The notes under the pieces are model-generated. The model had not been told where the DNA came from. It searched no databases and saw only the letters and a list, made by a program, of their open reading frames with translations. Below, in pieces: positions 1-6,304 of a stretch of DNA of 6,304 nt; the first letter of the stretch is position 1; every line of letters begins with the position of its first letter. The translations under genes and the position numbers were made by a program. The DNA is from an uncultured Oceanospirillaceae bacterium (GTDB lineage Bacteria > Pseudomonadota > Gammaproteobacteria > Pseudomonadales > Balneatricaceae): NCBI GenBank assembly GCA_946221045.1, contig CAMIIY010000125.1, positions 1 to 6,304 on the forward strand. Direction: 5' to 3'.

Positions 1-1
1 G

Positions 2-991
2 CCCTGGCTGGTGGATCGGCTGTTACGTAATTTGTTGGTGGATATGACCGGTAACACTCATCGTTCAGAGTTCTGTATCGACAAACTCTATGCGCCGGGC
101 AGTGCCAGTGGCCGTCAGGGTCTGCTTGAGTTCAGGGGCTTTGAAATGCCACCCCATGCCCGGATGGCACTGGTGCAGGCATTGCTGATTCGTTGTCTTG
201 TTGCTCGCTTCTGGAAACGCCCGTACCACAAACCGCTGGCGCGCTGGGGTACCGAACTGCATGACAAGTTTATGTTACCGCATTACGCCTGGTCTGATAT
301 CCGCAGTGTGGTCAAAGATCTGCAGGCTAACGGGCTGCCGTTCCAGCTGGAGTGGCTGGCGGCGTTTGAAGAGTTTCGTTATCCGCATTATGGCCGGGTG
401 CGCATTGATGATGTGGAACTGGAGCTGCGCTGGGCCATTGAGCCCTGGCATGTGCTGGGTGAAGAGGTCAGCAGTTTTGGTACGGCACGTTATGTGGATT
501 CATCGGTTGAGCGTCTGCAGGTAAGAGCCACCGGGCTTGATCCTGATCGCTATGTTCTGGCTTGTAATGGTCGCCGGGTGCCATTGCGCAATACCGGGCA
601 GCATGGTGAATACGTGGCCGGCGTTCGTTATCGTGCCTGGCAGCCACCTTCGGCACTGCACCCCACTATCGGCGTGCATGCACCACTGGTGTTTGACCTG
701 ATTGATACCTGGAACGGTCACAGTATTGGTGGCTGTACCTACAGTGTCAGTCATCAGGGTGGGCGTAGTTACGATACCTATCCGGTGAACAGCTATGAAG
801 CTGAAGCACGCAGGGTTGCGCGTTATGATGGCTTTGGCCATACTCCCGGTGCCTTGCCGGTGCAGCATCCAATGGAAATGCTTCGCAGTTTCTTCCCTCA
901 TGAGCATATCCCGCGTCCGATGGAGCCGCCAAAAGAGGAAAGAACCGATGAATATCCGCATACGCTGGACCTGCGTCGGCAATCTGAATAA
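2..991 (+). CDS. DUF2126 family putative amidoligase, C-terminal part (5' end outside window)
   Basis: This is the C-terminal part, about 330 residues, of a DUF2126 (COG4196) protein. The frame is open from the first bases, which encode the family-conserved PWLVDRLLRNLLVDMTGNTHR region, so the GTG at 11 is not a true start. Recognisable conserved blocks follow in order: FEMPPHARM, RWGTELHDKFMLPH, EPWHVLGEE, RYVDSSVERLQV, ACNGRRVPLR, YRAWQPPSALHPTI, FDLIDTWNG, GGCTY and the terminal EYPHTLDLRR. Family members are usually about 1,100 residues, with an N-terminal transglutaminase-like domain before DUF2126; that half lies outside the window. DUF2126 is classed as a putative amidoligase with a glutamine-synthetase-like fold, predicted to form amide bonds using ATP. 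The family lacks firm biochemistry, so the substrate is unknown. No membrane segment is visible here, which suggests a cytoplasmic enzyme. The next gene starts 33 bases after the TAA stop on the same strand, so the genes are probably co-transcribed. Family assignment is sure; activity is inferred. Confidence 0.93.
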   Translation, partial: PWLVDRLLRNLLVDMTGNTHRSEFCIDKLYAPGSASGRQGLLEFRGFEMPPHARMALVQALLIRCLVARFWKRPYHKPLARWGTELHDKFMLPHYAWSDIRSVVKDLQANGLPFQLEWLAAFEEFRYPHYGRVRIDDVELELRWAIEPWHVLGEEVSSFGTARYVDSSVERLQVRATGLDPDRYVLACNGRRVPLRNTGQHGEYVAGVRYRAWQPPSALHPTIGVHAPLVFDLIDTWNGHSIGGCTYSVSHQGGRSYDTYPVNSYEAEARRVARYDGFGHTPGALPVQHPMEMLRSFFPHEHIPRPMEPPKEERTDEYPHTLDLRRQSE

Positions 992-1024
992 TTATTGTCA
1001 GTCTAATCATCGCGGAACCAGAGC

Positions 1025-3592
1025 ATGAAAACATCAGGGGCGGCCGAGCAGCGGTTGGATAGCCTGTTATATCCATCTGCAGAACAACGGCATGATGAGG
1101 TATATACCCCAGAGGGCACGGTACGGCCCTACTGGCAATATCTGCTCGACAGTCTGGAGACGCTGGGCCAGTCCGAGATGGCTCAGCGCCAGCTCAAAAC
1201 CCAGCGTATTCTGCGGGATGATGGCGCGACTTACAGTTCATTTGAGGGACCGGCCAAGAGCAATATCTGGGAGCTGGACCCGGTACCCATGCTGCTCGAC
1301 AGTGAAGAGTGGAGTGGTATTGAGGCGGGTTTGATTGAACGCGCCGAGCTCATGGACCTGGTGCTTAAAGATCTCTACGGTGAGCGCTCTCTGGTTCGCC
1401 GTGGCATTCTGCCACCGGAGCTGTTGTTTGATCACAAGGGTTTTATCCGCGCCTGCCATGATGTGTTTATGCCGGGTGAGCAGCAGCTGATTTTCCATTC
1501 AGCGGATATGATCCGTACTCAGGATGGCTCGCTCTGTGTTCTGACCGACCGTACCCAGATGCCTAAAGGTGTGGGTTACGCGCTGGAAAACCGCACAGTG
1601 CTCTCGCGGGTTTTCCCCAGTCTGTTCCGTGACAGTCAGGTTCATCGTCTGGCGCTGTTTTATCAGGCGCTGCGTCAGAAGCTGAATGAACTGGTGCCCT
1701 ATGCGCCCGATGGTCGGCCCCGCGTTGTTGTGATGACGCCGGGTACCTTCAACCAGTCTTATTTTGAACACACCTATCTGGCCAATTACCTGGGTTATCC
1801 CCTGGTGCAGGGCGGCGACCTCACAGTACGGGGTGGTCGGGTATGGATGAAATCTGTGGGCGGTCTGCACCCGGTCGATGTGATTGTTCGTTTTGTGAAT
1901 GACAGCTTCTGTGACCCGGTTGAGCTGCGCAGTGACTCTCACCTGGGTGTGCCCGGGTTGCTTGAAGTGGTGCGCAGTGGTGGTGTGGTGGTGGTCAATC
2001 CGCTGGGCTCCGGTGTTCTGGAGAACCCGGCGCTGCAATGTTATCTGCCGAAAATCAGTGAGTTTTTCCTGGGTCGGCCGCTGCAGCTGGCCTCCGTCAA
2101 CAGTTACTGGTGTGGCGATAATAAAGATCTTGAATTTGTTCAGGCCAATTTTGATGCCATGGTGCTGAAGGCGGTCAATCCTACCCATGACAATCAAAGT
2201 GTTTTTGTGGCGGAGCTGAGTAAAGAAGACCGTGATACCTGGTTGGCGCGGGTGCTGTCTGAGCCCCATAAATGGGTTGCTCAGGATCTGCTGGAACCGT
2301 CCCAGTGCCCAACGCTGGTGAAGGGTGATCTGCAACCCCGGCGTGTGATTTTGCGCAGTTTTGCGGTGGCCTCTGAGCAGTCGTTTAACGTCATGCCGGG
2401 CTGTCTGGCACGGATTGCACCGGATAAACGCTCCCGCCGGGTGGTGCAGGGGCAGGGTTCGCTCAGTAAAGATACCTGGGTTCTGGCGTCAGAGCCGGAG
2501 AAGCAGTTCTCGCTGCAGGCCACGGCCCGGGGCAAACAGCTGGCCCGTACCGATGTGCCACTGAACCTGCCAAGCCGTGCCGTAGAAAATCTGTTCTGGC
2601 TGGGCCGATATGCCGAGCGTGCCGAAACATCTGCGCGTTTGCTCAGAACTGTATTCCTGCAGTTGAACAGTACCTTGCAACTGCCGAAAGATGCCCGTCA
2701 TCTGATGCTCACGGCTGTAACCGATGTAACCAACACTCAGCCTGGCTTCCGGGGTCCTGAGGCTGCCAAATTGTTTGATGCGCCTGAGCAGGAGTTGTTG
2801 TCCGTGATTCTGGACAGTGGTCGCCCGGGCTCATTGCGTTACGACCTGCATGCCATGCTGACCTGTGCTGAAGAGGTGAAAGAGCAGTTGTCGGCCGATG
2901 CGCAGCGTATCGTCAACGATATCCGTGATGAGCTGAGCTATCTGGATGCCTCGCTGGCCGGCGGTCTGGGTTCCGCACCTGAAGAGGCGCTGGATCCGCT
3001 GGTCACGGCACTACTGGCCATGGCGGGGCAAGCCCATGAAAGCATGTTCCGTGGTATTGGCTGGCGCTTCCTGGAGATGGGACGCCGGCTGGAAAAAGCC
3101 CATCAGAGCGCATCGCTGATCCGGGCCTTGCTGGTGACCTGTTATGAGGGCCGCTCACAGGATCTGTTACTGGAAACCCTGCTGCTGTCCACGGAAGCAC
3201 TGATCTCCTACCGTCGTCGTTATCTGGCACAGCTGGATATCGGGGATGGCCTCAAACTGATGTTGATGGACCTGAATAACCCACGTTCCATGCTGTTCCT
3301 GATGCAGGAACTGACCGAGCACCTTAACAGTCTGGTGAGTGACCTCTCTGTGTCGGGTCTGGCGGCGGAACAGAAACAGCTGTTGTCGGCGACAACCGCA
3401 CTGCAGCTGGTGGATATTGATGTGCTGGAACTGGCGGATGAAGAGGGGATTGAACGCGCTGATCTGGATGCGTTCCTTGAGTCTTTGCAGGAAAAACTGC
3501 GCCAGACCGCCGACCTGATCAGTGACCGGTACTTTGACCATACTGCCGGCCCGCAGCAACTGGTGCAGACCGGTTGGGAGAATGACGCATGA
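1025..3592 (+). CDS. Circularly permuted ATP-grasp protein fused to alpha-E (DUF403) domain
   Basis: An 855-residue fusion of two families often encoded separately. Residues about 25-490 match the circularly permuted type 2 ATP-grasp family (DUF404/DUF407, COG2308). Typical blocks are PYWQYLLDSLETLG near the start, YLGYPLVQGGDLTVRGGRVW from residue 256, VNPLGSGVLENPALQCYLPK from residue 324, and the late RRVILRSFAV and GCLARIAP strands. Residues about 514-850 are the all-helical alpha-E domain (COG2307), which opens with NLPSRAVENLFWLGRYAERAE. ATP-grasp enzymes activate a carboxylate as acyl-phosphate and join it to an amine, so this is a predicted peptide or amide ligase. The alpha-E role is unknown, though it travels with these ligases. 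No signal peptide or membrane segment is seen, so a cytosolic location is likely. The ATG at 1025 is chosen because the family-like region begins about 25 residues later; the Shine-Dalgarno (GGAACCAGAGC) is weak. The TGA stop overlaps the start of the next gene in ATGA, implying translational coupling. Confidence 0.93.
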   Translation: MKTSGAAEQRLDSLLYPSAEQRHDEVYTPEGTVRPYWQYLLDSLETLGQSEMAQRQLKTQRILRDDGATYSSFEGPAKSNIWELDPVPMLLDSEEWSGIEAGLIERAELMDLVLKDLYGERSLVRRGILPPELLFDHKGFIRACHDVFMPGEQQLIFHSADMIRTQDGSLCVLTDRTQMPKGVGYALENRTVLSRVFPSLFRDSQVHRLALFYQALRQKLNELVPYAPDGRPRVVVMTPGTFNQSYFEHTYLANYLGYPLVQGGDLTVRGGRVWMKSVGGLHPVDVIVRFVNDSFCDPVELRSDSHLGVPGLLEVVRSGGVVVVNPLGSGVLENPALQCYLPKISEFFLGRPLQLASVNSYWCGDNKDLEFVQANFDAMVLKAVNPTHDNQSVFVAELSKEDRDTWLARVLSEPHKWVAQDLLEPSQCPTLVKGDLQPRRVILRSFAVASEQSFNVMPGCLARIAPDKRSRRVVQGQGSLSKDTWVLASEPEKQFSLQATARGKQLARTDVPLNLPSRAVENLFWLGRYAERAETSARLLRTVFLQLNSTLQLPKDARHLMLTAVTDVTNTQPGFRGPEAAKLFDAPEQELLSVILDSGRPGSLRYDLHAMLTCAEEVKEQLSADAQRIVNDIRDELSYLDASLAGGLGSAPEEALDPLVTALLAMAGQAHESMFRGIGWRFLEMGRRLEKAHQSASLIRALLVTCYEGRSQDLLLETLLLSTEALISYRRRYLAQLDIGDGLKLMLMDLNNPRSMLFLMQELTEHLNSLVSDLSVSGLAAEQKQLLSATTALQLVDIDVLELADEEGIERADLDAFLESLQEKLRQTADLISDRYFDHTAGPQQLVQTGWENDA

Positions 3593-4479
3593 AGTACCAT
3601 ATCCGCCATGTCACCCGCTATGACTATGAATCACCTGTCAGCCAGTGTTACAACCGGGCACACCTGTTACCCCGTGATACGGATACTCAAACCTGTCTGA
3701 CAACCCGGGTACGCATTGCCCCGTTACCGGCAACGGCACAGCAGCGCGTCGATTACTTTGGCAACAGTACCTACCACTTTGCCCTGGAAGATCCTCACAC
3801 GTCCCTGACGATCGACGTAGAGTCGGAGATTGAAGTACTCGAGCGCCCTAAGTTCAATGCCTTTGACCTTGATCTGGGTGTGACCTGCGCTGAAGCGCGC
3901 AACCTGATCCGGCGTGGCCGTACGGAAGAGATCCTGCTGGCGAAAGAGTATTTACTGGATTCGCCGATGGTCCGTTGCAGTGATGAACTGGCTGATTATG
4001 CCCGTGAACTGTTTATTGATGATCGGCCATTGTTGTCTGCTGCCCGTGCGCTGACCAGCAAGATCTTTAATGAATTTACCTATGATCCGGAATTCACCAC
4101 GGTGGCGACACCGATCGGCGAAGTGATGGAGCATAAACGGGGCGTCTGTCAGGACTTTGCGCATCTGGCCATCGGTTGTTTACGCTCGCTGGGTTATCCG
4201 GCGCGTTATGTCAGTGGGTATCTTGAGACACTGCCACCCCCGGGGCAGGAGAAGCTGGTGGGATCTGACGCGTCACATGCCTGGTTTGCACTGTTCTCGC
4301 CAACGGAAGGTTGGTTCGAATTTGACCCGACCAATGACAATATGCCGACTGAGCAGCACATCACCACGGCCTGGGGCCGGGATTATTCCGATGTGACGCC
4401 GCTGCGTGGTGTGATTTTTGATGGGGGTAAAACCCAGACACTGGATGTGGCGGTGGACGTGACCCGCCTGCCCGAGTGA
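3589..4479 (+). CDS. Transglutaminase-like cysteine enzyme with bacterial transglutaminase N-terminal domain
   Basis: A 296-residue protein of the COG1305 type. Residues about 1-85 form the beta-rich N-terminal region typical of bacterial transglutaminase-like proteins (MKYHIRHVTRYDYESPVSQC, then a YFGNSTYHFAL block). The papain-like core covers about 155-250. Its catalytic triad is visible: Cys187 in KRGVCQDFAHLA, His230 in DASHAWFAL and Asp246 in WFEFDPTND. Such proteins may act as peptidases, amidases or transamidases on peptide or isopeptide bonds. No signal peptide is present, so it probably works in the cytoplasm. The start is well supported: ATG overlaps the preceding stop (ATGA), and GGGAG at 3576-3580 lies 8 bases upstream. 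It completes a module with the DUF2126 and ATP-grasp/alpha-E genes, where it may process or remove whatever the ligases attach. That role is inferred from linkage. The family and triad are clear. Confidence 0.93.
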   Translation: MKYHIRHVTRYDYESPVSQCYNRAHLLPRDTDTQTCLTTRVRIAPLPATAQQRVDYFGNSTYHFALEDPHTSLTIDVESEIEVLERPKFNAFDLDLGVTCAEARNLIRRGRTEEILLAKEYLLDSPMVRCSDELADYARELFIDDRPLLSAARALTSKIFNEFTYDPEFTTVATPIGEVMEHKRGVCQDFAHLAIGCLRSLGYPARYVSGYLETLPPPGQEKLVGSDASHAWFALFSPTEGWFEFDPTNDNMPTEQHITTAWGRDYSDVTPLRGVIFDGGKTQTLDVAVDVTRLPE

Positions 4480-5195
<716 letters not shown>

Positions 5196-5235
5196 GCGCG
5201 GTCTCCTTTCCGTAACGATTTAGATTGAGGTCACC

Positions 5236-5448
5236 ATGGCACGCGTTACCGTTGAAGATTGCCTGGAAAACGTGGATAACCGCTTCCAATTGGTTCTGGT
5301 TGCAGCTAAGCGCGCCCGTCAACTGGCTACTGGCGGCAAAGACGCTAAGGTTGATTGGGAAAATGATAAGCCAACCGTTGTTGCTCTGCGTGAAATTGCG
5401 GATGGTCTGGTTGACCGTACCGTACTGGATGACAACGATCACGAATGA
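5236..5448 (+). CDS. rpoZ: DNA-directed RNA polymerase omega subunit
   Basis: A 70-residue omega subunit. It binds the beta' subunit, helps assemble RNA polymerase, and in gammaproteobacteria forms part of a ppGpp site with beta'. The conserved N-terminal MARVTVEDC, the helix [20 protein letters not shown] (residues 15-34) and the [17 protein letters not shown] block (42-58) are all present. The start is firm: GAGG at 5227-5230 lies 5 bases before ATG, and the protein starts exactly as known omegas do. It is short. E. coli omega has 91 residues and Pseudomonas about 88, so the variable C-terminal tail is mostly missing and ends in acidic LDDNDHE. That tail is dispensable in the family, so the protein should be functional. 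It lies between gmk and spoT, its usual place. Confidence 0.97.
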   Translation: MARVTVEDCLENVDNRFQLVLVAAKRARQLATGGKDAKVDWENDKPTVVALREIADGLVDRTVLDDNDHE

Positions 5449-5455
5449 TCTGTGG

Positions 5456-5481
5456 TTGCAGTGCCTTAAGGGGCGCTGCAA
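5456..5481 (+). terminator. Strong hairpin just downstream of rpoZ
   Basis: TTGCAGTGCC (5456-5465) pairs with GGCGCTGCAA (5472-5481) around the loop TTAAGG. This makes a 10-bp stem with one G-U wobble, beginning 8 bases after the rpoZ stop. Placement and strength suggest a transcription terminator, or a partial terminator or processing site between rpoZ and spoT. The bases after the stem (CGCATCTGCTCAATCCC) contain no U-tract, so factor-independent termination is uncertain. Confidence 0.5.
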
Positions 5482-5527
5482 CGCATCTGCTCAATCCCTT
5501 TCCCTCCAGCCCTGAATACGGCATGAT

Positions 5528-5538
5528 CCTTAGTAAGG
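5528..5538. repeat. Small perfect palindrome in the spoT upstream region
   Basis: CCTTA-G-TAAGG is an 11-base inverted repeat centred on 5533, about 40 bases before the spoT start. It could be half-sites for a dimeric regulator, or chance. The 124-base rpoZ-spoT gap otherwise holds the rpoZ hairpin, a pyrimidine-rich stretch near 5495-5510, a weak -10-like TATTGT (5545-5550) with no good -35 partner, and the spoT ribosome-binding site. Confidence 0.15.
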
Positions 5539-5563
5539 GTGCTCTATTGTTGTCAGAGGCCCC

Positions 5564-5569
5564 GGAGGA
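5564..5569 (+). promoter_or_regulatory. Shine-Dalgarno sequence fixing the spoT start
   Basis: GGAGGA at 5564-5569 is a near-perfect anti-16S match ending 3 bases before the ATG at 5573. It selects this ATG over the next in-frame one at codon 15 (5615), which has no comparable site. Confidence 0.75.
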
Positions 5570-5572
5570 ACT

Positions 5573-6304
5573 ATGTCCAGCATCGACGAACTGTCATATC
5601 AACTGAATACCTATATGGATCCCTCACTGATCCAGCAGGTTCGTCGTTCCTATTTTTATGCCGAACAGGCCCATGATGGCCAGAAACGCAAAAGTGGTGA
5701 GCCCTATGTGACCCACCCACTGGCGGCGGCTGGCATTCTTGCTGAAATGCGCATGGACCATCAGAGCCTGATGGCGGCCATGTTGCATGATGTGATCGAA
5801 GACACTGAAATTACCTATGAAGGTCTCGAGTCACAGTTTGGCACTGTGGTGGCGGACATTGTGGATGGCGTGTCCAAGCTGACCCATCTGGAGTTTGAAA
5901 CCCGGGCTGAAGCACAGGCCAGTAATTTCCAGAAAATGGTGCTGGCCATGGCGGAAGATATCCGCGTTATTCTGGTTAAACTGGCTGACCGCCTGCATAA
6001 CATGCGCACACTGGGCGCGATGCCGCCAGCAAAACAGCGTCGCATTGCCCGTGAGACGCTGGATATCTATGCGCCGATTGCTGCCCGTCTGGGGATGCGG
6101 GATCTGCAGGTGGAACTGGAAGATCTGGCATTTCAGGCCCACTATCCGATGCGGGCAAAATATATCCGGCGGGCGGTGGTTAAAGCCCGGGGTCAGCGCA
6201 AGGATGTGATCAGCGGTATTCAGCAAACCATCGAACAGCGTCTGGCTCAGGAAGGTCTGCAGGGACACGCCATCCACAATGTCCGCCACCACAGTGCCAA
6301 ACTG
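5573..6304 (+). CDS. spoT: SpoT-type (p)ppGpp hydrolase/synthetase, N-terminal part; last 14 codons suspect
   Basis: The N-terminal 244 codons of a long RelA/SpoT homologue, cut by the window edge (full length is usually about 700). It hydrolyses, and probably also makes, the alarmone (p)ppGpp in the cytoplasm. The Mn-dependent HD hydrolase domain is complete: the GEPYVTHP histidine is His48, LHDVIEDT carries the His72-Asp73 pair, and Asp139 lies in VKLADRLHNMRTL. These intact residues indicate a hydrolase-competent SpoT rather than RelA, whose HD domain is degenerate. RIARETLDIYAPIAARLGM and VELEDLAFQAHYP follow as in E. coli SpoT. The synthetase, TGS and ACT regions are not in the window, so synthetase activity cannot be judged. 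After residue 230 the reading changes abruptly: GHAIHNVRHHSAKL replaces the expected REKHLYSIY-like block, because 6263-6304 is a reverse-complement copy of 5834-5875. I therefore treat the gene as authentic only to about 6262. It follows rpoZ by 124 bases. Confidence 0.95.
   Translation, partial: MSSIDELSYQLNTYMDPSLIQQVRRSYFYAEQAHDGQKRKSGEPYVTHPLAAAGILAEMRMDHQSLMAAMLHDVIEDTEITYEGLESQFGTVVADIVDGVSKLTHLEFETRAEAQASNFQKMVLAMAEDIRVILVKLADRLHNMRTLGAMPPAKQRRIARETLDIYAPIAARLGMRDLQVELEDLAFQAHYPMRAKYIRRAVVKARGQRKDVISGIQQTIEQRLAQEGLQGHAIHNVRHHSAKL
5834..5875 (+). repeat. Left arm of 42-bp perfect inverted repeat (inside spoT)
   Basis: These 42 bases encode the SpoT segment QFGTVVADIVDGVS, which fits the family and continues smoothly on both sides, so this arm is the genuine copy. 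Its exact reverse complement forms the last 42 bases of the window. Matching stops at 5876 (A) on the inner side. Confidence 0.97.
6263..6304 (-). repeat. Right arm of 42-bp perfect inverted repeat; probable chimeric sequence end
   Basis: Every base is complementary, in reverse order, to 5834-5875, and it begins with GGACACGCCATCC. Read on the minus strand it encodes SpoT residues around VADIVDGVS; on the plus strand it gives an unrelated histidine-rich tail. It reaches exactly to the window edge, so its full length is unknown. The likely origin is a fold-back chimera or assembly artefact at a contig end. Confidence 0.95.

Noticed and set aside
500..982. Minus-strand open frame (160 codons) opposite the DUF2126 gene
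   Set aside because: It has no recognisable domain and is fully covered by conserved DUF2126 coding sequence on the + strand.
1978..1996. G/T-rich GTGGT repeats
   Set aside because: This simply encodes a run of valines in a beta strand of the ATP-grasp domain; it is not a repeat element.
1499..2335. Long minus-strand open frame (278 codons) opposite the ATP-grasp region
   Set aside because: It lies wholly within a well-recognised + strand gene. Its translation is rich in Gln, His, Arg and Thr with no family resemblance, as expected for the shadow of a GC-biased gene.
3167..3609. Two overlapping minus-strand frames opposite the alpha-E domain
   Set aside because: Low-complexity Ser/Arg-rich or Gln/His-rich translations in the shadow of a clear gene; no start signal.
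5225..5515. A + strand frame of 96 codons overlapping rpoZ
   Set aside because: It runs out of frame through the unmistakable omega coding sequence, and its translation has no family features.
5545..5550. TATTGT as a spoT -10 box
   Set aside because: Only four of six matches, and the hexamer 17 bases upstream (CATGAT) does not resemble a -35, so it was not listed as a promoter.
5831..6292. Minus-strand open frame (153 codons) opposite spoT beginning MVADIVDGVS
   Set aside because: Its first residues look like SpoT only because the window end is an inverted copy of 5834-5875. The remainder is a shadow. It is useful as confirmation of the chimera, not as a gene.

Overview
The window looks like a chromosomal piece from a gammaproteobacterium. 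The gene order gmk-rpoZ-spoT is the classical gammaproteobacterial arrangement. The omega subunit begins [17 protein letters not shown], which resembles Pseudomonas and marine Oceanospirillales or Alteromonadales-type relatives more than enteric bacteria. I cannot name a genus. All six genes are on the + strand and closely packed. I see no RNA gene, insertion sequence, CRISPR array or phage gene, and no stretch over 300 bases lacks a gene.

Left part (2-4479): a three-gene, operon-like cluster of a widespread but biochemically obscure type. It holds the C-terminal third of a DUF2126 putative amidoligase (open at the left edge), an 855-residue protein joining a circularly permuted ATP-grasp region to an alpha-E (DUF403) domain, and a 296-residue transglutaminase-like protein with an intact Cys-His-Asp triad. 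The second and third genes overlap by ATGA. Two predicted carboxylate-amine ligases next to a papain-fold enzyme suggest a cytoplasmic system that makes, attaches and perhaps removes a peptide or amide tag. The substrate is unknown.

Right part (4480-6304): housekeeping and stress genes. Guanylate kinase (gmk) has a perfect TATAAT box in front, overlapped on its upstream side by a strong hairpin. RNA polymerase omega (rpoZ) is followed by a second strong hairpin. The N-terminal part of SpoT, with the complete (p)ppGpp hydrolase HD domain, runs off the right edge. The three are functionally linked: Gmk makes GDP from GMP, SpoT turns over (p)ppGpp, and omega forms part of a ppGpp site on RNA polymerase in gammaproteobacteria.

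The right end is not trustworthy. The last 42 bases (6263-6304) are an exact reverse complement of 5834-5875, inside the same spoT gene. They replace the conserved SpoT sequence expected there with an unrelated 14-residue tail. A fold-back chimera or contig-end assembly artefact is the simplest explanation, so spoT should be read as genuine only to about 6262.
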